NCBI RefSeq assembly: GCF_009192995.1
Contig: NZ_SDID01000013.1
Span: 1 to 62,184, forward strand
Length of the DNA: 62,184 nucleotides
Direction of reading: 5' to 3'
Origin: Sulfurimonas indica
GTDB lineage: Bacteria > Campylobacterota > Campylobacteria > Campylobacterales > Sulfurimonadaceae
Positions 45,019 through 54,539 of the stretch are shown here, in pieces (within the stretch, counting starts at the first letter, position 1; the number at the start of each line of letters is the position of its first letter). Position numbers and translations under genes: made by a program. Under the pieces are notes generated by a model that was not told where the DNA came from, made no database searches, and was given only the letters and a program-made list of their open reading frames with translations.

Positions 45019-46302
45019 CTACGCTCGCAATGCATCAGCAATGAGCTCTATTGGGTTTTTAAAGACAGTTTCAACCCCCGCATAGTTCATCGAAGCATTT
45101 ATCTGCATACGACAAGCTGAGCACTCCGCACTGACAATTTCAGCTTTTGTCTCTTGAATCATCGCTGCTTTTGGAGCACCAGCAGCTTTTGCAAAATGGT
45201 ACTTCTCAGACTGCATCGTTACCCCGCCAAAGCCACAACACTGATTTGGGTCGCTCATCTCTACTATTTTGTAGTTTTGGCGGATGAGACTTCGCGGCTC
45301 TTCATGGATACCCTGCATCTTTTTTGCATGACACGGATCATGGTACGTTACAATCTTCCTGTTTTGTTTTTTCTTTGCAAGAATAGACTCAAGCTCGGTA
45401 TGATACTGTAGCCACTCTGTTGCCATAAAAACTTTTTTCATCACAGCTCTTGCACGCTCTTTCCACTCCGGTTGGTCATGGAAGTAATGCTCATAGTCAA
45501 TTTTAAGCATCGCGCTACATGTGGCTTCTGGAACCAAAATAGCCTCAACATCATCAGCGAACTTCTCAAAGTATTCAATGTTAAATTTCGCATTATGATC
45601 AACTGTATCAAAATCACCTGTAAAGTATGCAGGTGCAGAACAGCATTTCTGGCTTTTTGCCAAAAAGGCATCAATCTCTAGATGCTCTAAAATCTCCAAA
45701 AGAGAATCACCGATATTTCTATAGTTGTAATTCCCCAGACAACCGATAAAAATCGCCACTTTTCGCTTGCCGCCATTGTTGATATTTTCGGGATGCGCAT
45801 TTAAAAAAGAGGTTTTTCTCAAACTTGGCAGCAGTCTGTCTGCCTTTAGCATCGGAATATTAAAACGTGAATGCATAGAGTCAATATCCGCTTTAATCTT
45901 AAACCCACAGGTCTGAAATACCCAACCGAGTTTAAAGGCCAAGTCATTAAGCCATCTATGGCGCAGCAGTAAAAAGAAAGCTTTTTTGTACCATGCAATA
46001 CCAAACTTTTGAGCAATATCTGCACGGGCCTGCTCTATTATCATATCAGTCGGGAGTGATTTAGGACAGACATCAACACAATTTGTACATAAAAAACAGC
46101 TCTCAAAAATATCTTTAGCCGTCTTGTCTAGCTCTAGGTTTCCACGCTTGTATGCACCCAGAAGATCAATGAATCCGCGCGGGCTTGTTACCTCATCGGC
46201 ATTGACATTATGAATAGTACATACAGGAATACATTTCCCGCATTTAACACAATCATCAGCAATCTTATCGAAGCTAAAAATATCTTCCAGTTTTTTATCC
46301 AT
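45019..46302 (-). CDS. GlcF/HdrD-like iron-sulfur oxidoreductase subunit
   Basis: A 427-residue protein. Two 4Fe-4S motifs (CVKCGKCIPVC, about 18-28; CFLCTNCVDVCP, about 69-80) are followed by two CCG domains (GCLGNYNYRN / CCSAP and DPCHAKK / CCGFGG / SAECSACRMQ) that usually bind a substrate-oxidising cluster. This is the glycolate-oxidase GlcF or heterodisulfide-reductase HdrD layout. The flavin partner is not nearby, so the substrate (glycolate, lactate or other) is unknown. It lies two bases after hemN. Confidence 0.85.
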   Translation of the reverse strand: MDKKLEDIFSFDKIADDCVKCGKCIPVCTIHNVNADEVTSPRGFIDLLGAYKRGNLELDKTAKDIFESCFLCTNCVDVCPKSLPTDMIIEQARADIAQKFGIAWYKKAFFLLLRHRWLNDLAFKLGWVFQTCGFKIKADIDSMHSRFNIPMLKADRLLPSLRKTSFLNAHPENINNGGKRKVAIFIGCLGNYNYRNIGDSLLEILEHLEIDAFLAKSQKCCSAPAYFTGDFDTVDHNAKFNIEYFEKFADDVEAILVPEATCSAMLKIDYEHYFHDQPEWKERARAVMKKVFMATEWLQYHTELESILAKKKQNRKIVTYHDPCHAKKMQGIHEEPRSLIRQNYKIVEMSDPNQCCGFGGVTMQSEKYHFAKAAGAPKAAMIQETKAEIVSAECSACRMQINASMNYAGVETVFKNPIELIADALRA

Positions 46303-46304
46303 CT

Positions 46305-47675
46305 CTACACCGTTTTTGAAAATGTTTTATCACTTTGTGCATACTTTTTCATATATGCATCAAAAGGCTGGGCAATATTACGGATAAGCAGTGTTCCCGT
46401 CGCTGAGCACTCAAGTTTATCATCACACACTACAAGAAGTTCTTCTTCTACAAAAGGCTCCAAAGCCTGAAGTGCATCTGCAAAATATTCAGCAAAAACA
46501 ACATCAAAGAGTGATTCAAATCTTTTGATATCAAGTTTGAAGTTACTCATTAGCTCCATAATGACATATTGACGGATCATATCATCTTCACTGAGTACTA
46601 CACCACGTTCAAACGGCAGTTTTCCTGCATCAATGGCAGCTTCATAGCTCGGCATATCTTTAAAGTTTTGTGCATAATAGTCCACACCTTCACCGATGGA
46701 CGTAAGTCCCACTCCGATTAAGTCCGCTCCGCCTTTAGTTGTATAGCCTTGGAAATTTCTATGGAGTTCACCTTTTTCTATCGCCTGAAAAAGTTCGTCT
46801 TCAGGTTTTGCGAAGTGATCCATCCCAATCATTTTATAGCCATTTTCTGTTAAGAAATCAATTGTGTACTGCATAATTTGGAGTTTTTCATCAGGACGCG
46901 GCAAGGTTGTTTCATCTATTTTTCGCATCGTCTTTTTCAGCCAAGGAACATGCGCATAGTTAAAGACTGCAAATCTGTCAGGATTAAGTGTAAGTGCCAA
47001 AGAAAGTGTCTCTTTAAAAGTCTCTAAAGTCTGATATGGCAGACCATAAATCAAATCCACATTAACTGATTGCATATTGTACTTGCGCGCCAGATCCATT
47101 GCATCTTTTGTAATGTTATATGGTTGTACACGGTGGACTGCGACTTGTACTTTTTCATTAAAGTCTTGAATACCAAAGCTCACGCGGTTAAATCCATGCT
47201 CACTCATAACACGCATCTGATCTTCATTGATATGACGTGGATCAATCTCACAAGATATCTCCGCACCCTCTACAAAATTTGGAAAGTAAGATTTAATCTC
47301 TTTAATAATCTCATCTAGCTGTGCAGCCGAGAAAAAAGTAGGTGTTCCCCCACCAAAGTGCATTTGAATCACTTCTCGTGAGCAATCAAGGTGCTGTGAA
47401 AGTATTTTAAGCTCACGCTTCAAATACTCCATATAGCGTAGCATCTTATCCTCTTTGGAAGTAAAGACGACATTACAGCCACAAAAATAACAGGCATTTT
47501 TACAAAACGGCAGATGAAAATAGAGACTCAAAGGACGCGAAGAGTCCTGTGTTTCAAGTTTTTTAATATAGTCATCATACTGAAAATCATCACTAAACTC
47601 CAAGGCCGTCGGATATGAAGTATAGCGAGGTCCCGGTTTTGAGTATTTTGTAAATTTTGCGAAATCTAATTCCAT
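46305..47675 (-). CDS. hemN: Oxygen-independent coproporphyrinogen III oxidase
   Basis: Radical SAM enzyme that decarboxylates coproporphyrinogen III in haem synthesis without oxygen. It has 456 residues, with the cluster motif CKNACYFCGC (about 56-65), GGGTPTF (about 109-115) and SCEIDPRH. Length and the extended cysteine motif match true HemN rather than the HemW chaperone. First gene of a run with the GlcF-like oxidoreductase, lgt and DUF1294. Confidence 0.95.
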   Translation of the reverse strand: MELDFAKFTKYSKPGPRYTSYPTALEFSDDFQYDDYIKKLETQDSSRPLSLYFHLPFCKNACYFCGCNVVFTSKEDKMLRYMEYLKRELKILSQHLDCSREVIQMHFGGGTPTFFSAAQLDEIIKEIKSYFPNFVEGAEISCEIDPRHINEDQMRVMSEHGFNRVSFGIQDFNEKVQVAVHRVQPYNITKDAMDLARKYNMQSVNVDLIYGLPYQTLETFKETLSLALTLNPDRFAVFNYAHVPWLKKTMRKIDETTLPRPDEKLQIMQYTIDFLTENGYKMIGMDHFAKPEDELFQAIEKGELHRNFQGYTTKGGADLIGVGLTSIGEGVDYYAQNFKDMPSYEAAIDAGKLPFERGVVLSEDDMIRQYVIMELMSNFKLDIKRFESLFDVVFAEYFADALQALEPFVEEELLVVCDDKLECSATGTLLIRNIAQPFDAYMKKYAQSDKTFSKTV

Positions 47676-47731
47676 CTGCTTTATGTCCTAAAATAGTATA
47701 TGTGCGATTATCTCTAAAAAGTGTTTATAGT

Positions 47732-47760
47732 TTGATAAAGTTTTTGTTTTATGTTATAAT
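47732..47760 (+). promoter_or_regulatory. Consensus sigma-70 promoter of the candidate small RNA
   Basis: TTGATA, 17-base spacer, TATAAT. This is the best -35/-10 pair in the window and faces a gap with no plus-strand gene. Confidence 0.65.
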
Positions 47761-47766
47761 TTTGGC

Positions 47767-47842
47767 TGTGAGTATCGCTTTAGTTGGTTTTATGGAGCGG
47801 CAATTTGGGTTGGGGAAGTCATGAGCCTCAACCCTTTTTTTT
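47767..47842 (+). ncRNA. Candidate structured small RNA
   Basis: A strong promoter (47732-47760) is followed by a non-coding stretch ending in a textbook terminator: GGGTTGGGG (47807-47815) pairs with CCTCAACCC (47826-47834), then T8. The wider region folds further: 47781-47797 pairs with 47846-47861 (one bulge), and 47770-47780 pairs with 47880-47891. The bulge on the right side carries a perfect AGGAGGA (47861-47867) and an ATG opening a 9-codon frame (47874-47903, MDKLILLLF). It is either an independent RNA of about 76 bases, or a leader with an attenuator before a short peptide. It does not match SRP RNA, 6S RNA or tmRNA. Confidence 0.5.
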
Positions 47843-47891
47843 GCCCTCCAAAAACCAATTAGGAGGACATTTAATGGATAAGCTGATACTC

Positions 47892-49604
47892 CTACTTTTT
47901 TAGCTCTCCAGCCAACCTTTGATAGACCCCTGAACTTTTCAATAGCTCTTTGTGTGTACCACTCGCAACAATACGTCCTTTTTGCAATACTAAAATCTTA
48001 TCTGCATCTTCAATCGTTGAAAGACGGTGCGCGATGGTAATGGTAATCTTATCTTTTGTATATTCATCAAGTGCAGCTTGAATACGTTTTTCACTCTCAT
48101 TATCAAGGGCTGATGTTGCTTCATCAAAAAGTAGCAGCGAAGCATGTTTATAGATAGCACGCGCGATGGCAATTCTCTGACGCTGTCCACCGGAGAGGTT
48201 GGCACCTGCCTCATGCATCATCGTATAGATGCCATCTTCGAGTTGCATAACAAAGTCATACGCATCTGCAAGTTTGAGGGCTTCTATGATTTTTTCTTCA
48301 TCTATCTCCTCCTGCCCATAAGCAACATTGGCTGCCAAAGTATCTTGGAAAATATAGATACGCTGTGTAACAAGAGCGATGTGATGCTTGAGTGACTTCT
48401 GCGTAAACTCTTTAATGTTTGTGCCGTTGATACAAACCTCACCCTCATCAGGGTCATAAAAACGAAGCAGCATATTCATAAATGTCGACTTTCCGCCACC
48501 GCTGTCACCGACAAGTGCGATATGTTCACCCTGTTTGATACTCAGACTCACTCCATCTAAAATATTGTAGTTCTCATATCGAAGTACAACATTTTTATAC
48601 TCTACCTCTTTGATATCCTCACGCAGCTCTTTTTTGCCATCAAGCACTACATTTTCTTTATCGACAATCTCAAAGACACGCTCACTTGCAGCAAGAGCAT
48701 CTTGAATCTTAGAGTATGTTCCGCCAAGTTTACGAATTGGCTCAAAAACAAGCCCAACAGCCGTAATGAAAGCCGTAAACTCACCGACTGTCATCTTGCC
48801 ATCAAACACCTCTTTACCACCGACATAGACAACCATCGCAAGCCCTGATACTGCAATAATCTCCATAATAGGTGAAACCAATGCCCCTACATAGATTGCT
48901 TTCATATTTATCTTAAAAAAGTTCCAGTTCTCAATACTAAAACGTTTCATCTCAAACTTCTCAGTTGCATTGGCTTTTATAATCTCAGAGTTATTAAAAA
49001 CCTCTGTCAAACGTGAGACTAAATCAGCATTTTTTGACTGCGAACGGTGTGAGTATTTTTTGAGTTTTTTAGCAATCATCATTAAAGGGTAAATAATAAG
49101 CGGTACAACAACAAGTGTATAGAATGAAAGCAAAGGATTTAAATAAACAATATAGCCAACAAGTGCAATGACAGTTAAAAAATCCCGAAACATATCCGGC
49201 AGCATATTTGAGACAAAAAACTGAATACGGGCAATATCATTAGTCACACGTGAGATAAGCTCCCCACTTCTGTTTTGATACAAAAACCCCATATCAAGAT
49301 GGATCATCTTATCTAAAAGTATCTCACGAAAACGCGTCACAATACTCTGTCCGATATACTCCATAAATACTGTTTGGATGTATTTCCCAACTGCTTTTGT
49401 AACATAGATAGCAATCAGACCAAAAGGAATGATATAAAGCATGGTTTTATCTTTTTTGATGAACATATCATCCATCATCGGTTTCATAATCTGCGCAGTT
49501 CCAACTGTTGAGATAAGAATCAACAAGCCACCAAAAATGACTAACAAATAGTAAAGTTTATACTCTTTTATATAAGGCCAAAATCTTTTTACAATCTCTT
49601 TCAA
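47892..49604 (-). CDS. MsbA-like lipid/polysaccharide ABC exporter
   Basis: A half-transporter with six membrane helices (about 1-320) and an ATPase domain: Walker A GDSGGGKST, signature LSGGQRQRIAIARA, Walker B LLFDEATSALD and IAHRLSTI. By sequence it is close to MsbA and so probably flips lipid A-core or a lipid-linked glycan. A TTG at 49604 with GGAG upstream is used as start; a TTG at 49640 would add 12 residues but has no ribosome site. It diverges from the heptosyltransferase gene, and a 22-base palindrome lies between them. Confidence 0.88.
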   Translation of the reverse strand: MKEIVKRFWPYIKEYKLYYLLVIFGGLLILISTVGTAQIMKPMMDDMFIKKDKTMLYIIPFGLIAIYVTKAVGKYIQTVFMEYIGQSIVTRFREILLDKMIHLDMGFLYQNRSGELISRVTNDIARIQFFVSNMLPDMFRDFLTVIALVGYIVYLNPLLSFYTLVVVPLIIYPLMMIAKKLKKYSHRSQSKNADLVSRLTEVFNNSEIIKANATEKFEMKRFSIENWNFFKINMKAIYVGALVSPIMEIIAVSGLAMVVYVGGKEVFDGKMTVGEFTAFITAVGLVFEPIRKLGGTYSKIQDALAASERVFEIVDKENVVLDGKKELREDIKEVEYKNVVLRYENYNILDGVSLSIKQGEHIALVGDSGGGKSTFMNMLLRFYDPDEGEVCINGTNIKEFTQKSLKHHIALVTQRIYIFQDTLAANVAYGQEEIDEEKIIEALKLADAYDFVMQLEDGIYTMMHEAGANLSGGQRQRIAIARAIYKHASLLLFDEATSALDNESEKRIQAALDEYTKDKITITIAHRLSTIEDADKILVLQKGRIVASGTHKELLKSSGVYQRLAGELKK

Positions 49605-49654
49605 AGTTTCTCCAGTAAATAACTGTGCAATTTTACCCAATTAGAGGTTAATTG

Positions 49655-49709
49655 TTAAGTACCTATCCAAAAGGAAAACTAAAACTCTTCCTTTTGGATA
49701 GGTACTTAA
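49655..49709. repeat. 22-base perfect inverted repeat between divergent envelope genes
   Basis: Arms 49655-49676 and 49688-49709 are perfect complements around an 11-base loop. The right arm ends two bases before the extended -10 (TGCTATAAT, 49712-49720) of the heptosyltransferase, so it covers the -35 region. There is no T run on either side. Possible roles are operator, transcript hairpin or remnant of a mobile element. Confidence 0.6.
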
Positions 49710-49711
49710 TT

Positions 49712-49720
49712 TGCTATAAT
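49712..49720 (+). promoter_or_regulatory. Extended -10 promoter of the GT9 gene
   Basis: TGCTATAAT, 23 bases before the ATG at 49743, directly next to the 22-base inverted repeat. Confidence 0.6.
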
Positions 49721-49742
49721 TACATAAAAAATAAAGAGTCTT

Positions 49743-50813
49743 ATGAAATATCCTCTTCACGTAATTATTAGAAAAAAAGTATCCAGCCTGTTTAATGGTT
49801 TGTTATCATTCTTCTCTTTAAAAAAAGCCCATAAAACAACCATCCATAAAGATGAAATAAAACATATTGTTATTATCCGTCCAAACTACCGTATCGGTAA
49901 CTTGATTTTTCTGACACCACTTATCAATGAACTCAAAAAGCATCTTCCCGATGCAAAAATTGACATAATTGTCGGAATGAAGCTTGCCGGAAAGATTTTA
50001 GAACCAATGCCAAATGTAGAAAGAGTCATCGATATTCCACGAAAACTTCTGCTACATCCGCTTGATATGTTTGAGTATATCAAGCAGACTCGAAGAAAAA
50101 AATATGATGTAGCCCTCAATATCTCGGGAGGCTCAACAAGTGCACAAATAGTTTCACTCCTTGTTAAAGCTAAGTATAAAGCATCATTTTACAGTGACAA
50201 ACTCTGGGCAGATTTTACCCATGTGCAAGAGCGAGGTAGACCGACACATCCTCATATGGGACTTGAAGTTCTAGAGTTTCTACGATTTTTTGACATTAAA
50301 GTACCTCAAAAAGCACCTTCGCTTGATATAAAGCTCACACAAGAAGAGATTAACACTGCAAAAACTGACCTGAACAAAATTTTAGAAGAAAATGATATTG
50401 ATAAAGAAAAAAAAGTTATCACTATCTTTCGAAATGCCCGTTTTGATAAAAAAATAGCTGATGCATGGTGGAGCGAGTGGGTGGATTTACTCTTACAAAA
50501 AGATAAAGATATTGTCATTATTGACATATTATCTCCTGATATTCCAGAAAAACTTAATGATAAAGTTTTATCTTATTCCAACAAAAACCTGCGTGTTCTG
50601 GGAGCATTTTTTAGAGCCTGTGATCTTTATGTCAGTGCAGATACAGGGCCTATGCATTTAGCTGTAGCTTCGGGTGCCAAGGTATTGGCACTCTTTAACA
50701 AAACAAATATTGCAGTCTATGGTGCCTTAGGTGCACAGAACAAAACCATAGATATAGAAAAACTCTCTTGTGAAGAGGTAGCTAACATTACTTTGAAACA
50801 GTTACACTCTTAG
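49743..50813 (+). CDS. Heptosyltransferase-like glycosyltransferase (GT9)
   Basis: A 356-residue GT-B enzyme of family 9, adding heptose or a similar sugar to the lipopolysaccharide core. Motifs are VIIRPNYRIGNLIFLTPLINELKK at the N-terminal domain (about 43-66) and SADTGPMHLAVASG (about 301-314), the donor-binding signature. A short basic N-terminal extension may touch the membrane. It overlaps the convergent membrane protein gene by 26 bases at the 3' end. Confidence 0.9.
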   Translation: MKYPLHVIIRKKVSSLFNGLLSFFSLKKAHKTTIHKDEIKHIVIIRPNYRIGNLIFLTPLINELKKHLPDAKIDIIVGMKLAGKILEPMPNVERVIDIPRKLLLHPLDMFEYIKQTRRKKYDVALNISGGSTSAQIVSLLVKAKYKASFYSDKLWADFTHVQERGRPTHPHMGLEVLEFLRFFDIKVPQKAPSLDIKLTQEEINTAKTDLNKILEENDIDKEKKVITIFRNARFDKKIADAWWSEWVDLLLQKDKDIVIIDILSPDIPEKLNDKVLSYSNKNLRVLGAFFRACDLYVSADTGPMHLAVASGAKVLALFNKTNIAVYGALGAQNKTIDIEKLSCEEVANITLKQLHS

Positions 50814-52080
50814 CCACGTAGGCATTAACATCATTTACATAATTGACTTTGATATCATACTTTCTACTGTCAATTGCACCCATAATATTTATAAGTAAAA
50901 AATAGCTTACAGTAAAAAGTACAAACTTTTTGAGATAGTTCTTGCTATAAGGCTTAAAATAGATCAAAAACGGCATTATTGCAAACGGAAATACAATTAT
51001 AAGATGCCAGTAACTAAAGATTATCGGGGAGAGAATCGAGCTGATAAAAACCCCTAAAAGTGCTCCAAAAACATAGAGTAAAAGCCACTCCCCTTTGGAA
51101 CTGCTTGCCTCACGCACAAAGAGTCTCCCTTTAAGACGATCATATAAAAGACGGTTTGCTTTATAAGAGAAGTAAAGTGTTGCAACACCAACAGCAATTA
51201 CAAGAGCTTTATAGAGATACGTCAAAATAAGCTGCACCATATGCACACTACTAATCCAATCAAAATGTGCACTCATAATAAGCTTGTTTGGAAAGAAAAA
51301 TGAACCATAACGTAGCCAGTAGATAAAAGACTTTAAAACCGGATATACATGTACTCCACCCCAGCCAATATAACGTCCAGTATCATCAGCATGTTTTGTG
51401 ATACTGCTGTTTTGCATTACAGCCTGTAGGTATGGAATCAAAGAGATGCCAATAACAATAACACCAAAAACCACTCCAAACCAGTTTACTTTTACTATTT
51501 TTCTATAAACCAGATAGAGGGAGATGATAGAGAGAATAATCCATGAATAGTGAAACTGCATAGCGAGACCAATTGAGAGCATATGTAAAAAGGAGTACCA
51601 AAAAGAGCTCTTCTCCCGCTGCTTGTAGGCTGAGTAAAAATGCAGAGCTGAAAAGAAAAAGAGATAAGATGGATTGTAGAGTATATTTTCAAATAAAAAC
51701 CAAGGATTGAGCCAGTAGATGATTAAAAATACTAGACGAATATCTGCTTTAAAGATATCTTTTATAACAGTGTCAAGTAAAAAATACGATACCAAATGCA
51801 AAAAGATCAACAAGAGCATCGGTGACCATGGAGAGTCAAAAAGCATCACTGGCAGTGCTACAACATAGGTCAGCATACTACCGGGAACATTACCTACTGC
51901 ACTGGCAGCGTTACCGTAGTTTATCCAAACATCTTTATAAGCTGCCATATAACCTTTGAAGAGCATCTGGGTCTGATCACCTGTAAGTATCTGGTGTGAC
52001 GCATAAAAGAGCGAGAGTCCAAGCCCAAGCATAAGCAGTAAAATCTGTAAAGTTGTAAAGTTTTTTTCTAAGTGCATCAT
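50788..52080 (-). CDS. GT-C type membrane glycosyltransferase (Gtr-module third gene)
   Basis: A 430-residue protein with about ten membrane helices. GDQ near residue 34 in the first periplasmic loop (ILTGDQTQM) would fit the acidic site of GT-C enzymes, and NPWFLFENILYNPSYLFFF is typical of ArnT-like or GtrII-like proteins. It follows gtrB and gtrA in the same operon with a four-base overlap, the normal order of O-antigen glucosylation modules, where this position encodes the serotype-specific transferase. Acceptor unknown. Confidence 0.8.
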   Translation of the reverse strand: MMHLEKNFTTLQILLLMLGLGLSLFYASHQILTGDQTQMLFKGYMAAYKDVWINYGNAASAVGNVPGSMLTYVVALPVMLFDSPWSPMLLLIFLHLVSYFLLDTVIKDIFKADIRLVFLIIYWLNPWFLFENILYNPSYLFFFSALHFYSAYKQREKSSFWYSFLHMLSIGLAMQFHYSWIILSIISLYLVYRKIVKVNWFGVVFGVIVIGISLIPYLQAVMQNSSITKHADDTGRYIGWGGVHVYPVLKSFIYWLRYGSFFFPNKLIMSAHFDWISSVHMVQLILTYLYKALVIAVGVATLYFSYKANRLLYDRLKGRLFVREASSSKGEWLLLYVFGALLGVFISSILSPIIFSYWHLIIVFPFAIMPFLIYFKPYSKNYLKKFVLFTVSYFLLINIMGAIDSRKYDIKVNYVNDVNAYVAKSVTVSK

Positions 52081-52454
52081 ATCTCTTTAAAAGTCCAAAA
52101 TTTGTGAATCAAAAATGTTACAAGCGGCATTATAGCAACAATGACAAGGGTGTGTAAATAGCTGTTTGCGATAGGGAAAATATCTGAAAGAGTGTAAGAA
52201 AAAAGAAAAGTACCAAACTGTACTGCAAAAAATTTTGCTAATTTTATAAAATGAAAACTGCTTTGAAACACATAAAGTGTTTGAAACACATAAGAAAAGA
52301 CAAAAGCTGTCAAAAAAGCAAATAGGTTTGATACAAAGACGCTACTGTTGAACAGATAGATAACTGTCCATGCAACAAAAAGGTGTACCAGTGTAGCGAC
52401 TACTCCAAAAAAGCCATATTTAGCCAACTGGAGAATATGACCTTTAATACTCAT
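52077..52454 (-). CDS. gtrA: GtrA-like flippase
   Basis: A 125-residue protein with four membrane helices and the GtrA family core QLAKYGFFGVVATLVHLFVAW and SNLFAFLTAFVFSYVFQTLYVF. It is thought to move polyprenyl-phosphate-sugar across the inner membrane. It overlaps gtrB by 11 bases and the GT-C gene by four, so all three are co-translated. Confidence 0.88.
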   Translation of the reverse strand: MSIKGHILQLAKYGFFGVVATLVHLFVAWTVIYLFNSSVFVSNLFAFLTAFVFSYVFQTLYVFQSSFHFIKLAKFFAVQFGTFLFSYTLSDIFPIANSYLHTLVIVAIMPLVTFLIHKFWTFKEI

Positions 52455-53376
52455 TTTCGATGATATAGACCGGTCTGTTTTTTGACTCTAAATATATCCG
52501 TCCAATATACTCACCTAAAATTCCAATACCCATCAGCTGTATACCTCCCAAAAAGAGAACAACTGTTATCATGGAAGCATACCCTGGTGTATCTGCCCCA
52601 AATATAAGTGTTTTAAGAATAATCCATGAACCGTATAAAAAAGCAATAAATGCCAATACCATTCCAACATAGAGCCAGATACGAAGCGGTGCTGTTGAAA
52701 AACTCGTAATACCGTCAAGTGCAAAGTTCCAAAGTTTCCAGCCATTGAAACTTGTATCACCTGCAGCTCTCTCTTCTCGCTTGTACTCAACAACAGCTGT
52801 TTTAAAACCAAGCCAGGCGAAGATTCCTTTCATAAAACGCTGTGTTTCAGGAAGTTTTTTCAGCTCATCCACAACTCTGCGTGACATCAGACGATAATCT
52901 CCGACATTGTGTGGAATCTCAATATCTGAGATTTTATTGTGCATTTTATAAAAAAGCTCAGCACTAATGCGTTTTGCATGAGAGTCAGTTGTACGGTCAG
53001 CTCTTTTACCCACAACTACATCATATCCTTCTTCATACTTTTTAACAAACTCCAAGATAAGCTCAGGGGGATCTTGCAAGTCAACATCAATAGGAACAAC
53101 AACCTCTCCACGTGAAGCATCAATTCCGGCAGTAAGTGCCGCCTCTTTGCCAAAGTTGCGTGAGAGGTTGATAACTCGTACACCGGCATACTCTTTTGAC
53201 TTTGTCTTGAGAACTTCCAAAGTATTATCACGACTCCCGTCATTGACAAAAACTATCTCAAAACTGCGACCAAGTCGCTCTAGTACTTCAAAAATTTTCT
53301 CTAAAAAAATATCTATAACAGCCTCTTCGTTATAACACGGGGCTACTATGGATATGTAAACATCATTTTTTTCCAT
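52444..53376 (-). CDS. gtrB: GtrB-like polyprenyl-phosphate glycosyltransferase
   Basis: A 310-residue GT2 enzyme that charges undecaprenyl phosphate with a sugar. It opens VSIVAPCYNEEAVID, has NDGSRDNT near 47, DVDLQDPPE near 97 and two C-terminal membrane helices (about 230-255 and 265-290). This is the DPM1/GtrB layout. First gene of the gtrBA/GT-C module. Confidence 0.93.
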   Translation of the reverse strand: MEKNDVYISIVAPCYNEEAVIDIFLEKIFEVLERLGRSFEIVFVNDGSRDNTLEVLKTKSKEYAGVRVINLSRNFGKEAALTAGIDASRGEVVVPIDVDLQDPPELILEFVKKYEEGYDVVVGKRADRTTDSHAKRISAELFYKMHNKISDIEIPHNVGDYRLMSRRVVDELKKLPETQRFMKGIFAWLGFKTAVVEYKREERAAGDTSFNGWKLWNFALDGITSFSTAPLRIWLYVGMVLAFIAFLYGSWIILKTLIFGADTPGYASMITVVLFLGGIQLMGIGILGEYIGRIYLESKNRPVYIIENEY

Positions 53377-53473
53377 CTAATACTCATATTTATTAATTTT
53401 TATCCATAATTATATCTATTTTAAACATAATTAAGTACACTTACATAATTATATTTAACTAAAGGTTAAGAAT

Positions 53474-54529
53474 TTGACAATTCAGAAAAAGCCTGTGGCT
53501 ATTATTTGTTTGTCCCCAAATAGCGGGGGAATGGAACTAGATGCTATATCTTTTGCAAAAAAATTAGATCCTCATGTAAAAACTATACTAATAGCAAAAG
53601 AAAATAGTTTTATACATAAACAATTAGGCCATGAATCTCTTATATTTGAAACTATTAATTTTTCTAAAATGTTTAGTTTTTCTATAATCTTCAATATGCG
53701 AAAAATTCTACATAAATATGACATTGAAAATATTGTTTTTTTTGGGGCTAGTGAGTTGAGATCATTATATTTCTCTTTCTTAGGATTAGATATAAATTTA
53801 ATAATTAGACACAGTACTACAAAATCATCACCAAAGAAAGATTGGTTCCATAAATTAATCTACAGTAATGTAAACTATCATGTTTCTACATCCAAACATT
53901 TAGAAAAAAATGTACAATACATCATCCCTTTCGGAAAAAACTCAAAATCTAAAATGATATATTCTTCTTTGAATTTTTCAAAACCAACTCATACCCAACA
54001 AACTACACTCACTTTAGTCCACACTGGTAGAATCACTGACGGAAAAGGCCAAATAGATGCTATTTATGCTTGTAAAAGTCTTGTTGAAAACAACATTGAT
54101 TTTAAATTCTATATAATTGGGGGATTTGAAGAAGATTATAAAGATAAATTTTTAGATCTATATAATAGTATAACTTATAAAGACAAAATAATTTTAGTTG
54201 GTTTTACAAATGATGTCGATTCATATTTAAATGCAGGTGATATTTTTATTTTTCCGAGCTACGGAGAAGGACTCAGTTTATCTTTTAGAGAAGCACTAGC
54301 AAAAAATATGATTTGTATAGCTTATAACAATACTTCCTTTCCTGAACTAAAAGAATTAGGACTGGATTTTACATTAGTTGAAGATAGGAATATAAATAAA
54401 TTAGCTGAAAGTTTACTTGAAATATCAAAAAATATAAATAACTATCAAAATTTAAATAATTATGAGATAATGAGAGATGAATTTTCTGAAACAAAAGAGT
54501 TAAATGCATATTTTGAAATATTTCATTAA
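53474..54529 (+). CDS. Family 4 glycosyltransferase
   Basis: A 351-residue GT-B fold enzyme. The N-terminal domain has SPNSGGMELDA (about 14-24). The C-terminal donor domain shows HTGRITDGKGQIDA (about 183-196), VGFTNDVDSYLNAGDIFIFPSYGEGLSLSFREAL (about 238-271), with the usual glutamates. It starts from TTG with AAGG eight bases before. It is the first gene of an AT-rich run that differs in base composition from the core genes, which suggests acquisition. Confidence 0.9.
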   Translation: MTIQKKPVAIICLSPNSGGMELDAISFAKKLDPHVKTILIAKENSFIHKQLGHESLIFETINFSKMFSFSIIFNMRKILHKYDIENIVFFGASELRSLYFSFLGLDINLIIRHSTTKSSPKKDWFHKLIYSNVNYHVSTSKHLEKNVQYIIPFGKNSKSKMIYSSLNFSKPTHTQQTTLTLVHTGRITDGKGQIDAIYACKSLVENNIDFKFYIIGGFEEDYKDKFLDLYNSITYKDKIILVGFTNDVDSYLNAGDIFIFPSYGEGLSLSFREALAKNMICIAYNNTSFPELKELGLDFTLVEDRNINKLAESLLEISKNINNYQNLNNYEIMRDEFSETKELNAYFEIFH

Positions 54530-54539
54530 GAGTAGATAA

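Noticed and set aside
44239-47675. Glycolate oxidase operon around the GlcF-like gene
   Set aside because: No GlcD or GlcE flavin subunit is adjacent; the neighbours are hemN and lgt, so the substrate is left open.
47767-47893. Structured RNA as SRP RNA, 6S RNA or tmRNA
   Set aside because: No GGAAGG-type SRP loop, no symmetrical open-promoter bubble as in 6S RNA, and no tRNA-like ends or tag frame as in tmRNA.
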